64,000 bases of DNA from Vogesella indigofera (GCF_028548395.1 NZ_JAQQLA010000003.1:248001-312000); one strand, 5' to 3'. Counted from the stretch's first letter, positions 8,892-18,352 are shown. Notes: generated by a model from the letters alone, not told the origin. Numbers and translations: made by a program.

Positions 8892-9899
8892 ATGCTGATT
8901 AGCGAATCCAGGGTAGAGCGTTTGGTGGTACACCGTGTCGGCAATCCGGCGCGCGGTGAGCCGTTGCAGCTGTCGCACAAGGCCATCGGCGTGGACGAGG
9001 CGGTGTCGGCGCTGATTCTGGACGGCTACCTGAAGGGCATCGTCTCCGACAAGAAGAAGTACCAGTTCTTCCACGAGACCGATCTCAACCTCAACGAGCT
9101 GTACCACTACACGCGGCAGTTTTTCCGCGGCGACGTCGATCTGCTGGAGGTGTCGCAGCGCATCGCCAAGCACCTGTTCGCGCGCTCGCAGCACCCGAAC
9201 ATCGCCGCCGGCGACCTGCTGGTGATCCTGTTCTCCGGCCTGGGCGAGGCGGACAGCCCGCAGCGCGCGCTGGGCGTGTTCAAGGCGGAAATCCAGGAGG
9301 ACTTTCTGACCATCGTCGAAAGCGGCGAGGTGTTCGACATCAGCCACGCCAGCGGCATCAACCCGCGCCTGATCGACAAGGGCGCGCTGATCCTGGAAAA
9401 CGGCCCGCTGCTGTACGCGGTCGACCGCCAGGGCCACGAGGCCAAGTTCTGGCTCGACGACTTCCTGCAGGCGATGCGGGTGCCGGATACCAGCAGCAGC
9501 AGCAAGCTGGTGGCCGAAGTGATGGAGCAGATTTCGGAAGAGATCGAAGACCCGCTGGCGCAGGTGCGCTTCAAGGACGAGGTGATGACGCTGTGCAAGA
9601 CGGTGCCGGAGGTGTCGCCACGGCAGATGGGCAGCATGGCGGAGCGCTACGTCGAGCCGGAGCAGATCGGGCGCCTGTTCGACAGCGCCGCCGAGAATTA
9701 CGGCTTTGCGCTGGAGAGCGACGTGCGGCTGCCGGCACAGGGCATGGCGCGGCGGCTGGAAAAGAGCTGGAGCAAGGTCGGCGTCGGCCACGGCATCAGC
9801 CTGCTGCTGCCGTCCGATCTCAGCCTGCAGAACGTGCAGACGGTGAAGGGCGACGACGGCGAGCTGCAGGTTACGCTGCGCCTGCTGCAGAAACAGTAA
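8892..9899 (+). CDS. Nucleoid-associated protein, NdpA/YejK family
   Basis: A 335-residue cytoplasmic protein matching the 37-kDa nucleoid-associated (NdpA/YejK) family. It has the N-terminal region with LNLNELYHYTRQFF, then GDLLVILF and a C-terminal part ending in beta strands (GHGISLLLPSDLSLQNVQ). E. coli YejK binds the nucleoid and interacts with topoisomerase IV; that role is assumed here. The start MLISESRVERLVV follows GAGGA 11 nt upstream; an in-frame ATG 18 nt earlier is possible. It stands alone between two dispersed-word sites. Confidence 0.88.
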   Translation: MLISESRVERLVVHRVGNPARGEPLQLSHKAIGVDEAVSALILDGYLKGIVSDKKKYQFFHETDLNLNELYHYTRQFFRGDVDLLEVSQRIAKHLFARSQHPNIAAGDLLVILFSGLGEADSPQRALGVFKAEIQEDFLTIVESGEVFDISHASGINPRLIDKGALILENGPLLYAVDRQGHEAKFWLDDFLQAMRVPDTSSSSKLVAEVMEQISEEIEDPLAQVRFKDEVMTLCKTVPEVSPRQMGSMAERYVEPEQIGRLFDSAAENYGFALESDVRLPAQGMARRLEKSWSKVGVGHGISLLLPSDLSLQNVQTVKGDDGELQVTLRLLQKQ

Positions 9900-9930
9900 G
9901 GCGCCGGCCCGCGCGGGCCGCAGACAATAA

Positions 9931-9960
9931 AAGGTTGGCCGCATCGCTGCGGCCAACCTT
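9931..9960. terminator. Hairpin terminator built from an inverted pair of the dispersed word
   Basis: AAGGTTGGCCGCA (9931-9943) and TGCGGCCAACCTT (9948-9960) form a 13-bp stem with a 4-nt loop, flanked by A and T tracts. It lies between two convergent genes and looks usable from both sides. Confidence 0.8.
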
Positions 9961-9977
9961 TTGCGTTTGACGGGTGT

Positions 9978-10718
9978 CTATTTCAGCGTTTGCAGATACT
10001 TGTACACCGTGGCGCGGCCGAGGCCGAGCACATTGGCGATGTAGTGGGTGGCGCTCTTGCCGTTGAAGGCGCCCTCGGCGTACAGCGCCTCGACCAGCTC
10101 CTTGCGATGCTGGCGCGACAGGGTATTGAGCGCCAGCTGCCGCTCCTGCAGCCAGCGGTGCATGAAGGTGTTGATGCGCTCCTGCCAGTCGTCGCGGAAC
10201 AGCTCCGCCGGCTGTTCCACCAGCCCGGCACCCTTCAGCAGCATACCGAGCATGCCGTGCATGTCCTCGAACACCGCGATGTTGAAGTTGATGCACATCA
10301 CCCCCAGCGCCACGCCTGCGTCGTCGAACAGCACCGAGCTGACGCAGCGCATCTTGCGGCCGTCCCAGTTCACCTTTTCGTACGGTCCGACGTAGCGTTC
10401 GGCGATGGTGCGCTCGATTTCCTCCAGCGCCGATTCGTCGCCAATCTCGCGTCGCGACAGGTTGTTGGCGAGGTAGAGCACGCGCTGCTGCGCCAGGTCG
10501 TGGATCACCGCCTCGGCGTAGGGAAAGAACAGCTTGGCGATGCTGTCGGCGAGGTGGCTGTAGCGCGACAACAGCAATTGCTGCGGCGTGGGGCTGGGCG
10601 TGGGCGTCATGGTCGGGTCGGGCGCAACGGCAGGGACAGCGATAGTGCCTGATGCGACGGGCAGGGCACAAGCACTGTGCCCGCCGGTCGCCGCCAGATA
10701 GTCCGCGGTTGGACTCAT
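9978..10718 (-). CDS. YheO/DauR-type transcriptional regulator
   Basis: A 246-residue regulator. An N-terminal PAS-like YheO domain (YSHLADSIAKLFFPYAEAVIHDL, then NLSRREIGDES and NFNIAVFEDM) precedes a C-terminal helix-turn-helix (EGAFNGKSATHYIANVLGLGRATVYKYL). P. aeruginosa DauR of this family represses the D-arginine dehydrogenase operon in response to D-arginine. The ATG overlaps the stop of the upstream ornithine-cyclodeaminase-family gene by 4 nt (ATGA), so the two are translationally coupled. A nearby divergent dadA-like gene fits control of D-amino-acid use. The effector is inferred, not shown. Confidence 0.85.
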   Translation of the reverse strand: MSPTADYLAATGGHSACALPVASGTIAVPAVAPDPTMTPTPSPTPQQLLLSRYSHLADSIAKLFFPYAEAVIHDLAQQRVLYLANNLSRREIGDESALEEIERTIAERYVGPYEKVNWDGRKMRCVSSVLFDDAGVALGVMCINFNIAVFEDMHGMLGMLLKGAGLVEQPAELFRDDWQERINTFMHRWLQERQLALNTLSRQHRKELVEALYAEGAFNGKSATHYIANVLGLGRATVYKYLQTLK

Positions 10719-11683
10719 TGCGCGGCCTGCGCCTGTTGCAGCAGCGCGCAGGCGATGGCGATGTCCTGAAGCCCCATGCCGATGGAGCGGAAGAACACCG
10801 GGCGTTGGTAGTCCGGCAGCGCGCAGCGCTGGCTGACCAGATCGGCCAGATCGCCGACGATGCGTTCGCGCTGCCAGCTGCCCTGCTGGCTGGCGAGCAC
10901 CATCTCGCCGGCGCTGTCCGGCGTGCTGTGCTTGTGGTCGCAGTACACGTCCATCGCGGCGAGGCGGGCCGGTGGTACCTCGTGCGCGTTGACGGCATTG
11001 GTGCTGATCGAGGTGATCAGCGCCGCTTTGCTGAGCGTTGCCGGGTCCAGCACCGCCGCAGCCGAGGAGGTGCACAGCATGATCACGTCGGCGTTGTCAC
11101 AGGCGGCCGCTACGCTGCCGCTGATCTGGATGCGCGGGTCCAGCGCCTGCAGTTGCTGCTGCAGTTCCGGCTTGCTGGTGAGATCCGGCGCGTACACGCG
11201 GATGCGCTGCCAGTCGCGCAGCGGCAGCACGTGGCGCAGGTGTGCCTGGCCCAGTGCGCCGCAACCGATCAGCGTCAGCTGGCGGCTGTCCTGCCGCGCC
11301 AGCAGGTCGATGGCCAGCGCGCTGGTGCCGGCGGTACGCTCCGCCGTCAGCAGGCCGGAATCGCAGAACAGCAGCGGCTGGCCGGTGTGCATCGACATCA
11401 GGCTGGTCCAGGCGCTGATCACCGGGCGGCCATCGGTGACGATGTACGGCGACAGCTTGGCGCCGAACACGCCGGCATCGGCCAGCACGCCCTGATAGGT
11501 GATGACGTCGCCGGCGCCCTGCGGAAACAGGGTCAGCGTCTGCGCCGGCTGCACCGCGCACTCGTGCGCCAGTGCCTGGAACAGCGCGCTCAGCGCGGCC
11601 CGTACCGGCAGCGCCGGCAGGTAGTCGCGCACCTGTTGCTGGTTTAGGAGCAGGGGGGCGGCGTGGTGGTCGATGTGGTTCAT
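10715..11683 (-). CDS. Ornithine cyclodeaminase/mu-crystallin-family dehydrogenase, DauB-like
   Basis: A 322-residue NAD(P)-dependent enzyme of the ornithine cyclodeaminase/mu-crystallin family. The Rossmann nucleotide-binding motif is LTLIGCGALGQAHLRHV (about residues 140-156), and the family signature region RSIGMGLQDIAIA is near the C-terminus. In Pseudomonas, DauB of this family is an NADP-dependent L-arginine dehydrogenase that completes D-to-L arginine racemisation with DauA. The gene is coupled to the DauR-like regulator and divergent from a binding protein and a DadA-like oxidase, supporting that analogy. Ornithine cyclodeaminase or alanine dehydrogenase activity are alternatives. Confidence 0.82.
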   Translation of the reverse strand: MNHIDHHAAPLLLNQQQVRDYLPALPVRAALSALFQALAHECAVQPAQTLTLFPQGAGDVITYQGVLADAGVFGAKLSPYIVTDGRPVISAWTSLMSMHTGQPLLFCDSGLLTAERTAGTSALAIDLLARQDSRQLTLIGCGALGQAHLRHVLPLRDWQRIRVYAPDLTSKPELQQQLQALDPRIQISGSVAAACDNADVIMLCTSSAAAVLDPATLSKAALITSISTNAVNAHEVPPARLAAMDVYCDHKHSTPDSAGEMVLASQQGSWQRERIVGDLADLVSQRCALPDYQRPVFFRSIGMGLQDIAIACALLQQAQAAQ

Positions 11684-12110
11684 GCTGGGCTCTCGTGATG
11701 GCTGTGGTCGGGCGCTGCCGGGCTGTAGGCCGCGGCGGGCAGGCTTGTTTGTTGTATTAAATTCCATTGTGGAAAAAAAGTCCACAAATTGTGCGGAGAC
11801 CATTTTCCCGGGGTTTTGCTTGCTTCTTGGTTGATGGCTTGAAAGCAAGTTATTGTTATTCAAGTGATAAATTGTAACTTGCGACATGGTTTTGTCATGG
11901 CGTAGCCTGCGTTGGTCGCCGTGCACTGAGGCTGGTGGCCAGGTTTTTTATAAATTAATTGTCTCAAATGGAAATATTGTCTATCTTGTGACCGAGCCAA
12001 AGCAAGACGTGAACGCAGCCCCGCCGGCTGCCCAACCACGCAGGCGCCATGGCCTGGCCATGGGCAACGGGACGGGACGTTACCCGCTACAGGAACAAAG
12101 GAGACATTTC
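11684..12110. promoter_or_regulatory. Divergent AT-rich control region with a palindromic operator candidate
   Basis: This 427-bp AT-rich gap separates the dauB-like gene from the binding-protein gene. It contains a perfect dyad TTGTGGA-N7-TCCACAA (11767-11787) lying about 85 nt upstream of the dauB-like start. A possible promoter for the rightward genes is TTGTCT (11959-11964), a 17-nt spacer and TATCTT (11982-11987). Binding of the neighbouring regulator to the dyad is inference. Confidence 0.45.
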
Positions 12111-12890
12111 ATGATCAGCAAACGCGTTCGCAATGCCGTTTTCCCCTTGCTGGCCTGCCTCGCCGGTACCGCCATGGCGCAGGGTGCGCCGCTGCGCATG
12201 GGGCTGGAGCCGTTCTACCCGCCGTTCGAGAGCAAGCAGGCCGACGGCCAGCTGGTCGGCTTCGACATCGATGTCGGCAAGGCCGTCTGCGAGCGCATGG
12301 CCGCCAAGTGCAGCTGGGTGGAAACCTCGTTTGAGGGCTTGATCCCCGGCCTGAAAGCGAAGAAATTCGACGCCATCAACTCGGCGATGAACATCACCGC
12401 CAAGCGCCGCGAGTCGATCGACTTCACCGTCCCGATCTACATCGTGCCGATCCAGATGGTGGCACGTCGCGACAGCAAGCTGACACCGACCGTGGCCAGC
12501 CTGAAGGGCAAGACCGTCGGCGTGCTGCAGGGCGCCACCCAGGAAGACTTCGTGCGCAAGCACTGGGAGAAGCACGGCGTGAAGGTGGTTGCCTACCGCG
12601 ACCAGGCGCAGATTTTCCTCGATCTCGCCGCCGGCCGACTGGATGCCGGGGTGCAGGAAGCGCAGACTGCGATGGAAGGCTTCCTCAGCAAGCCGCAGGG
12701 CAAGGACTTTGACTTTGCCGGCGGGGTGCTCAGCGATTTCGCCACCCTCGGCGAGGGCACCGGCATGGGCGTGCGCAAGGGCGACCCGCGCAAGGCCGAG
12801 CTGGACAAGGCGATTGCCAGCCTGAAGCAGGATGGCACCCTGAGCCGCATTTCGATGAAATACTTCCACCGCGACATCATCGCCAAGTAA
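12111..12890 (+). CDS. Periplasmic amino-acid-binding protein, lysine/arginine/ornithine type
   Basis: A 259-residue type-3 solute-binding protein. A signal peptide ends at TAMAQG. The mature protein starts [33 protein letters not shown], the typical opening of lysine/arginine/ornithine-binding proteins, and includes [14 protein letters not shown] and [18 protein letters not shown] precedes the ATG. The membrane and ATPase parts of the transporter are not in the window, so it must pair with components elsewhere. Its position between the dauB-like and dadA-like genes suggests uptake of a basic amino acid such as arginine in D or L form; this is inferred. Confidence 0.88.
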   Translation: MISKRVRNAVFPLLACLAGTAMAQGAPLRMGLEPFYPPFESKQADGQLVGFDIDVGKAVCERMAAKCSWVETSFEGLIPGLKAKKFDAINSAMNITAKRRESIDFTVPIYIVPIQMVARRDSKLTPTVASLKGKTVGVLQGATQEDFVRKHWEKHGVKVVAYRDQAQIFLDLAAGRLDAGVQEAQTAMEGFLSKPQGKDFDFAGGVLSDFATLGEGTGMGVRKGDPRKAELDKAIASLKQDGTLSRISMKYFHRDIIAK

Positions 12891-12898
12891 GCGGTGTG

Positions 12899-12929
12899 CA
12901 AGCTTGGCCGCAGGCTGCGGCCAAGCTTG
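12899..12929. repeat. Inverted pair, HindIII-containing variant of the dispersed word
   Basis: CAAGCTTGGCCGCA (12899-12912) and TGCGGCCAAGCTTG (12916-12929) form a 14-bp stem with a 3-nt loop. Both arms carry the same G-to-C change relative to the usual word, so the pairing is kept, which looks like a compensated change. Confidence 0.8.
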
Positions 12930-12994
12930 CAGATCCCGTTGCCATGGCCGCTGCCCGCAGCGCCCATGGCAACTGCATCTGAAAGAAGCACAAC

Positions 12995-14236
12995 ATGGAT
13001 TTCGACATCATCGTCCTCGGCGCCGGCATGATCGGCGTCTCCAGCGCCATCGCCCTGCAACAACGCGGCCTGCGCGTGGCGCTGCTGGATCGCCGCGCCC
13101 CCGGCGAGGAAACCAGCCACGGCAACGCCGGCCTGCTGGAACGCGCCGCCGTGGTGCCTTACGGCTTCCCTCGCGATCTTGCCAGCGTGCTGCGCATCGG
13201 CCGCAACCGCTCCACCGACGTGCGCTACCAACCGTCCAGCCTGCTGCAGAGCACGCCGTGGCTGTGGCGCTACTTCCGCGCCTCCGCCCCGCACCGGCTC
13301 GCTGCCGCCGCGCGCGACATGCTGCCCCTGATCAGCCGCAGCCTGGACGAACACGCCACGCTGATCGCCGCGGCCAATATGCAGCAGCTGTGCAGCGACG
13401 ACGGCCTGTACGAGGCCTACCGCACCGAGGCCGGCTTTGCCGCCGAGGCCGTCAACGCGCGCCGCATCGCCGCCGAACACGGCCTGCAACTGCAGATCCT
13501 GGACGCGGCGCAGCTGCGCGCCGCCGAGCCGGGACTGGGTGAGGGCTTCGCCGGCGCGGTGCACTGGCGCGACCCGCAGCGCATCAGCGATCCGGGCGCG
13601 CTGACCCGCGGCTATGCCCGCTATTTCGAAAGCCTGGGCGGCACGCTGCTGCAACAGGAAGCCACGTCGCTGGTCCCGGATGGCAGCGGCTGGCAGGTAC
13701 ACACCGCCGCCGGGGTACTGCACGCCGCACAGGTGGTGGTGGCGATGGGGCCGTGGTCCGACGACATCTTCCAGCCGCTGGGTTACCGCATCCCGCTGCA
13801 GACCAAGCGCGGCTACCACATGCACTACCAGCCACTGGGGCCGGGCCTGAGCTACACCGTGGCCGACGTGGAAGGCGGCTTCGTGGTGTCGCCGATGCAG
13901 CGCGGCCTGCGCATCGCCACCGGGGTGGAGCTGGCGCGACGCGATGCCGCCCCCAACTACGCGCAGCTGGAGCAGGCCGAGGCGTTGGCGCGCGGGCTGT
14001 TCCCGCTGGGTGAGCGGCTGGACGCCACGCCGTGGATGGGCAGCCGGCCGTGCCTGCCGGACATGCGCCCGGCGCTGGGCGCCGCGCCGCGCCATCGCGG
14101 TCTGTGGTTCAACTTCGGCCACGCCCACCACGGCCTGACGCTGGGGCCGGTGTGCGGCCAACTGCTGGCGCAGGTGATCTGCGGCGAGACGCCGTTTACC
14201 GACCCGGCGCCGTACGCGCCGGCGCGCTTCCTGTAA
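12995..14236 (+). CDS. FAD-dependent D-amino-acid dehydrogenase, DadA-like
   Basis: A 413-residue flavoprotein of the DadA/glycine-oxidase superfamily. The FAD-binding Rossmann motif [21 protein letters not shown] lies at residues 5-25 and [10 protein letters not shown] follows. The C-terminal region [16 protein letters not shown] and [13 protein letters not shown] is typical of DadA-like oxidases. Such enzymes deaminate D-amino acids to keto acids and pass electrons to the respiratory chain at the inner membrane. It lies downstream of the binding protein and close to the dauB/dauR-like pair, so D-arginine or another basic D-amino acid is a plausible substrate. A strong terminator follows. 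Confidence 0.87.
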   Translation: MDFDIIVLGAGMIGVSSAIALQQRGLRVALLDRRAPGEETSHGNAGLLERAAVVPYGFPRDLASVLRIGRNRSTDVRYQPSSLLQSTPWLWRYFRASAPHRLAAAARDMLPLISRSLDEHATLIAAANMQQLCSDDGLYEAYRTEAGFAAEAVNARRIAAEHGLQLQILDAAQLRAAEPGLGEGFAGAVHWRDPQRISDPGALTRGYARYFESLGGTLLQQEATSLVPDGSGWQVHTAAGVLHAAQVVVAMGPWSDDIFQPLGYRIPLQTKRGYHMHYQPLGPGLSYTVADVEGGFVVSPMQRGLRIATGVELARRDAAPNYAQLEQAEALARGLFPLGERLDATPWMGSRPCLPDMRPALGAAPRHRGLWFNFGHAHHGLTLGPVCGQLLAQVICGETPFTDPAPYAPARFL

Positions 14237-14255
14237 CGGTTGCCGGACTCGCAAT

Positions 14256-14286
14256 AAAAAAGCCCGCCTATCATGGCGGGCTTTTT
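14256..14286 (+). terminator. Rho-independent terminator of the dadA-like gene
   Basis: AAAAAAGCCCGCC and GGCGGGCTTTTT form a strong stem with loop TATCAT and a U-run; the A-run allows use from the other strand by sdaA as well. Confidence 0.9.
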
Positions 14287-14287
14287 G

Positions 14288-14318
14288 TTGCGGCCAACCT
14301 TGCGCAAGGTTGGCCGCA
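14288..14318. repeat. Inverted pair of the dispersed word
   Basis: TTGCGGCCAACCTT (14288-14301) and AAGGTTGGCCGCA (14306-14318), 4 nt apart, lie directly behind the terminator and between the convergent dadA-like and sdaA genes. Confidence 0.85.
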
Positions 14319-14337
14319 GCTGTTGCGAAAGGCTGGC

Positions 14338-15738
14338 TCAGCACTCGACGATGTTGACCGGTACCTCGATCACGTTGATCGCCAGCCCGCCGCGCGCGGT
14401 TTCCTTGTACTTGGTGCTCATATCGCGGCCGGTGTCGCGCATGGTTTTGATCACGCGGTCCAGCGACACGAAGTGCTGGCCGTCGCCGCGCAGCGACATC
14501 CGCGCCGCGTTGATGGCCTTGATCGACGCCATCGCGTTGCGCTCGATGCACGGCACCTGCACCAGGCCGCCGACCGGGTCACAGGTCAGCCCCAGATTGT
14601 GTTCCATGCCGATCTCGGCGGCGTTTTCCACCTGCTCCGGGCTGCCACCCAGCACTTCGGCCAGGCCGCCGGCGGCCATCGAACAGGCGGAGCCGACTTC
14701 GCCCTGGCAGCCGACTTCGGCGCCGGAAATGGAGGCGTTGAGCTTGAACAGGATGCCGATGGCGCCGGCGGTGAGCAGGAAGCGCACGATGCCGTCATCG
14801 CTGGCGCCGGGGATGAAGCGCGCGTAGTAGTGCAGTACCGCCGGGATGATGCCGGCGGCGCCGTTGGTCGGCGCGGTGACCACGCGGCCGCCGGCGGCGT
14901 TTTCCTCGTTCACCGCCAGTGCGTACAGGTTGACCCAGTCCAGCACCGTCAGCGGATCGCGCAGTGCGGCCTCCGGCGACGACAGCAGCTTGCGGTGCAT
15001 GTCGGCGGCGCGGCGCTTGACCTTCATGCCGCCGGGCAGGATGCCTTCACGCTCGCAGCCGCGCTTCACGCAGGCCTGCATCACGTGCCAGATGTTGAGC
15101 AGGCCGCTGCGGATCTCGTCCTCGCTGCGCCACGCCAGCTCGTTCTCCAGCATGATCTGGCTGATGCTCTTGCCGTGGCGCTGGCACAGTGCCAGCAGCT
15201 CGGCGCCGCTCTTGAACGGGTGCTTCAGCTCGGTGACGCCGGGCGGCACGAAGCCGGCGTCGATCGCCGCCTCGTCGACCACGAAACCACCGCCGACCGA
15301 GTAGTAGGCGCGCTTGGACAGGCTGCTGCCGTCGGCGGCAAACGCCTCAAAAATCATGCCGTTAGGATGGTAGGGCAGCGCCTTGCGCTTGTGCAGGATC
15401 AGGTGTTCGGCTTCGATGAAGTCGATCTCGTGCGTGCCCAAGAGCGCGATGCGCTTGTTGTTGCGGATGGCGGCCAGCATGCCGTCGACGGCATCGGTAT
15501 CGACCAGGTCAGGGTGTTCGCCCTGCAGGCCAAGCAGCACCGCCACATCGCTGCCGTGGCCTTTACCGGTGGCACCGAGAGAACCGAACATTTCGGACTT
15601 GACCGCGGCGGTCTGCGTCAACAGGCCGTCCTTTTCCAGTCGGGCGACAAATTGCCGCGCCGCGCGCATCGGGCCGACGGTGTGGGAACTGGAGGGGCCG
15701 ATGCCGATCTTGAACAAATCAAAAACACTGATTGCCAT
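14338..15738 (-). CDS. sdaA: L-serine ammonia-lyase, single-chain iron-sulfur type
   Basis: A 466-residue enzyme deaminating L-serine to pyruvate and ammonia with a 4Fe-4S cluster. The N-terminus [20 protein letters not shown] and the [12 protein letters not shown] block belong to the beta domain. The alpha domain has [43 protein letters not shown] and the C-terminal VNIVEC, giving the cluster-binding cysteines. Length fits single-chain SdaA/SdaB. It follows glyA on the same strand with an 86-nt gap that holds a hairpin. Together they would turn excess glycine into serine and then pyruvate under glycine-riboswitch control. Confidence 0.95.
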   Translation of the reverse strand: MAISVFDLFKIGIGPSSSHTVGPMRAARQFVARLEKDGLLTQTAAVKSEMFGSLGATGKGHGSDVAVLLGLQGEHPDLVDTDAVDGMLAAIRNNKRIALLGTHEIDFIEAEHLILHKRKALPYHPNGMIFEAFAADGSSLSKRAYYSVGGGFVVDEAAIDAGFVPPGVTELKHPFKSGAELLALCQRHGKSISQIMLENELAWRSEDEIRSGLLNIWHVMQACVKRGCEREGILPGGMKVKRRAADMHRKLLSSPEAALRDPLTVLDWVNLYALAVNEENAAGGRVVTAPTNGAAGIIPAVLHYYARFIPGASDDGIVRFLLTAGAIGILFKLNASISGAEVGCQGEVGSACSMAAGGLAEVLGGSPEQVENAAEIGMEHNLGLTCDPVGGLVQVPCIERNAMASIKAINAARMSLRGDGQHFVSLDRVIKTMRDTGRDMSTKYKETARGGLAINVIEVPVNIVEC

Positions 15739-15790
15739 GTTGCTTCTCTTGAGGTGGTGCCTGCGGAGCAGGGCCTGTTTTAACTATAGT

Positions 15791-15817
15791 CGGGCGCCGT
15801 CGGAATGACGGCGCCCG
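15791..15817 (-). promoter_or_regulatory. Intercistronic hairpin between glyA and sdaA
   Basis: An 11-bp stem (CGGGCGCCGTC with GACGGCGCCCG, 5-nt loop) lies in the glyA-sdaA gap. No U-run follows on the minus strand, so it may be an mRNA-stabilising or weakly terminating hairpin that lowers sdaA expression relative to glyA. Confidence 0.5.
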
Positions 15818-15824
15818 CTGCTGC

Positions 15825-17078
15825 TTAGCGGTAAACCGGGAAGGCGGCGCACAGCTCCGCCACCTGGCGTTTCACGCGGGCGGCGACATCGGCGTTGTCG
15901 ATATCGTCGAGGATGTCGCATACCCAGTGCGCCACCTGGCCGGCTTCCGCTTCCTTGAAGCCGCGGCTGGTGATGGCCGGGCTGCCGATGCGGATGCCGC
16001 TGGTGACGAACGGGCTTTGCGGGTCGTTCGGGACGGCGTTCTTGTTGACGGTGATGCAGGCGGCGCCCAGCGCGGCGTCGGCAGCCTTGCCGGTGAGGCC
16101 CTTGTCGATCAGGCTCAGCAGGAACAGGTGGTCATCGGTCTTGCCGGACACCACGCTGTAACCGCGCTGCTGGACCACCGCCACCATGGCACGGGCGTTG
16201 GCCAGCACCTGTTTCTGGTAGTCGACAAATTCCGGCTGCAGTGCTTCGAGGAAGGCTACCGCCTTGGCGGCGATCACGTGCATCAGCGGGCCGCCCTGGA
16301 TGCCGGGGAACACCAGCGACTGCAGTTTCTTTTCCAGCTCCGGGTTGGATGCAGCGAGGATCAGGCCGCCGCGCGGGCCGCGCAGCGTCTTGTGGGTGGT
16401 GGTGGTCACCACGTGCGCGTGCGGCACCGGGTTCGGGTACAGCCCGGCTGCCACCAGGCCGGCGACGTGCGCCATGTCGACAAAGAACCAGGCACCGACG
16501 CTGTCGGCGATCTGGCGCATGCGCTTCCAGTCCACCACCAGCGAGTAGGCGGAGAAGCCGGCGACCAGCATCTTTGGCTGGTGTTCTGTGGCCAACCTTT
16601 GTACTTCGTCGTAGTCGATCTCGCCGGTCTCCACGTTGATGCCGTACTGCACCGCGTTGTAGATCTTGCCGGAGAAGTTGACCTTGGCACCATGGGTGAG
16701 GTGGCCACCGTGCGCGAGGCTCATGCCCAGCACGGTGTCGCCCGGCTGCAGCAAGGCCATGTACACCGCGGCGTTCGCCTGGCTGCCGGAGTGCGGCTGC
16801 ACGTTGGCGTAGTCGGCGCCAAACAGCTCTTTGGCGCGGTCGATGGCCAGCTGCTCGGCGACATCGACGTGTTCGCAGCCGCCGTAGTAGCGCTTGCCGG
16901 GGTAGCCCTCGGCATACTTGTTGGTGAGCTGGCTGCCCTGCGCCTGCATCACGCGCGGGCTGGTGTAGTTCTCGGAGGCAATCAGCTCGATGTGGTCTTC
17001 TTGGCGTTGTGCCTCGGCCTGCATCGCGGCCCACAGTGCGTCGTCGAAACCGGCAATCTCCATCTCTTTGGTAAACAT
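15825..17078 (-). CDS. glyA: Serine hydroxymethyltransferase
   Basis: A 417-residue PLP enzyme interconverting glycine plus methylene-tetrahydrofolate and serine. The motifs [38 protein letters not shown], the [11 protein letters not shown] region and [13 protein letters not shown] (PLP lysine) are present. (The first is quoted in parts only: [10 protein letters not shown] and YPGKRYYGG.) The start [13 protein letters not shown] is chosen for its RBS (AAGGAA) and family alignment; a longer frame upstream has no support. A tandem glycine riboswitch lies 140 nt upstream and sdaA follows. A variant of the dispersed word at 16587-16600 codes for RLAT. Confidence 0.96.
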   Translation of the reverse strand: MFTKEMEIAGFDDALWAAMQAEAQRQEDHIELIASENYTSPRVMQAQGSQLTNKYAEGYPGKRYYGGCEHVDVAEQLAIDRAKELFGADYANVQPHSGSQANAAVYMALLQPGDTVLGMSLAHGGHLTHGAKVNFSGKIYNAVQYGINVETGEIDYDEVQRLATEHQPKMLVAGFSAYSLVVDWKRMRQIADSVGAWFFVDMAHVAGLVAAGLYPNPVPHAHVVTTTTHKTLRGPRGGLILAASNPELEKKLQSLVFPGIQGGPLMHVIAAKAVAFLEALQPEFVDYQKQVLANARAMVAVVQQRGYSVVSGKTDDHLFLLSLIDKGLTGKAADAALGAACITVNKNAVPNDPQSPFVTSGIRIGSPAITSRGFKEAEAGQVAHWVCDILDDIDNADVAARVKRQVAELCAAFPVYR

Positions 17079-17220
17079 CGTGCATTCCTTTTTCTTGGCG
17101 CGAACGGCAAAGGTTGGCCGCAACCGCGCTGGTAGTGGCGGCAGGGTCGGGCAGGGCGTTGACGCATGGATGTGCGGCGTAAAGGACAATGGCGCCCGCC
17201 CGGCGTCTGCCGGACGATGC

Positions 17221-17411
17221 CCCCTCTGTCCCTTTGCCTGAGAGATTGCGGCGCACGGTGTCATCACCGGGCCATGCTTCCTTCGGCGAGATCCCGCCTT
17301 GCGGCTGATCTACTCTCCAGAGTGCCAGACGTCGCTGCAGTTCTTTTGCCTGAGAGTTTCCGGGGCGATTCCCCTTCGGCGCTGTCAGCGAATGACAGTC
17401 TCTCCTGCAGC
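17221..17411 (-). promoter_or_regulatory. Tandem glycine riboswitch upstream of glyA
   Basis: Two glycine aptamers in series on the minus strand. Aptamer 1 has GGAGAG (17402-17407), GCCGAAGG (about 17373-17380) and CTCTCAGGCAAA (about 17345-17356). Aptamer 2 has CTCTGGAGAG (17313-17322), GCCGAAGG (about 17280-17287) and CTCTCAGGCAAAGGGAC (about 17229-17245). These are the conserved cores of the glycine riboswitch class. The leader then runs about 140 nt to glyA and contains a dispersed-word copy (17109-17123). Glycine binding probably switches glyA-sdaA on so that excess glycine is catabolised; the direction of control is inferred. Confidence 0.93.
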
Positions 17412-17430
17412 GGCTTGATTGGCTGGTCGC

Positions 17431-17459
17431 AATCTAGTGAAGCGGCGCGCGGCTGTCAA
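17431..17459 (-). promoter_or_regulatory. Near-consensus sigma-70 promoter of the glyA-sdaA leader
   Basis: Read on the minus strand, TTGACA (17459-17454) is followed by a 17-nt spacer and TAGATT (17436-17431). Transcription would start about 15 nt before the first aptamer, so its position fits the riboswitch exactly. Confidence 0.85.
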
Positions 17460-17493
17460 CGCATCGACGACAGTATTCAATGTGCTATTGCAA

Positions 17494-17550
17494 CAAAAAA
17501 CCCTGCCGCAAACGCGCTGATCCAGTCGGATCGGGCGTTCGGCAGGGTTT
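17494..17550 (-). terminator. Terminator of the NAD(P)-binding gene
   Basis: On the minus strand AAACCCTGCCG pairs with CGGCAGGGTTT around a longer structured loop, with a U-run after it, about 50 nt past the stop of the gene at 17599-18243. Confidence 0.8.
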
Positions 17551-17598
17551 GCACTGCAAAACCGCACACCTATATAAGGTGTGCTGTCGCGGCGTGAA

Positions 17599-18243
17599 TC
17601 AGACGCTGGCGGCGGTAAAGCGCTGGCGATGGTGCTGCGGCTGCAGCGCCTCGTCCACCACCGCCACGGCGAGGTCGGCGCCGCTGATGCCGGCCGGTGC
17701 CTCGCCTGCCATCAGCAGCTCGTTGCCGCCGAGACGGTACTGTCCGCTGCGTGCGCCCGGTGCCAGCAGCGCCGGAGGCGACACGAACACCCAGTCCAGC
17801 AAGGTTTCCTGTTGCAGCAGGTTCAGCGCCTGGCGCGCGCCCTCGGCGCCTTCTTTGTATTCCGCCGGGAAGTGCGGGGTGTCGATCAGCTGCACGCCGG
17901 GGGCAACGAACAGGCTGCCAGCGCCGCCGATCTCGATGAAGCGCGGCACGCCGGCGGCCTTGACCCCGGCGACGATGGCCTGGTGGCCGGCGAGGAACAG
18001 TTCGCGGATGTCGGCCTTGTCCCAGCCGGGGTTGAAGGCGCTGATCACCACGTCGTGGCCGGCGACGGCACGGGCCACCGCATCGGCGTCGTAGGCATCG
18101 GCGGCCACCACGTCAAGGTTGGCCGCAGCGCCGATGCGCTCAGGACGACTGGCGATGGCGGTGACGGCGACATTGCGCGACAGCAGTTCTTTCAGGATGG
18201 CCGAGCCGACAAAGCCGCTGGCGCCGATCAGTGCGATTTTCAT
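17599..18243 (-). CDS. NAD(P)-binding Rossmann protein, YwnB/NmrA-like
   Basis: A 214-residue atypical short-chain dehydrogenase-like protein. The N-terminal MKIALIGASGFVGSAIL is an NAD(P)-binding GxxGxxG motif, and HDVVISAFNP plus FIEIGGAGSLF follow, as in YwnB/NADH-flavin-reductase-like proteins. GGAG precedes the ATG. It is divergent from a LysR-type regulator 110 nt away, which probably controls it. The substrate is unknown; redox sensing or quinone/flavin reduction are possible. A dispersed-word copy lies in the gene at 18115-18127 and codes for AANL. Confidence 0.82.
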   Translation of the reverse strand: MKIALIGASGFVGSAILKELLSRNVAVTAIASRPERIGAAANLDVVAADAYDADAVARAVAGHDVVISAFNPGWDKADIRELFLAGHQAIVAGVKAAGVPRFIEIGGAGSLFVAPGVQLIDTPHFPAEYKEGAEGARQALNLLQQETLLDWVFVSPPALLAPGARSGQYRLGGNELLMAGEAPAGISGADLAVAVVDEALQPQHHRQRFTAASV

Positions 18244-18352
18244 GAGTGCTCCTTGCTGCCCGCTGACGGGCGGTGATTGATGAGGACAGTGTAATTGCCG
18301 ATTCACATTCCGATAATCCGGCGTAAAATTGATTGATTGTTAATCTGAAATA

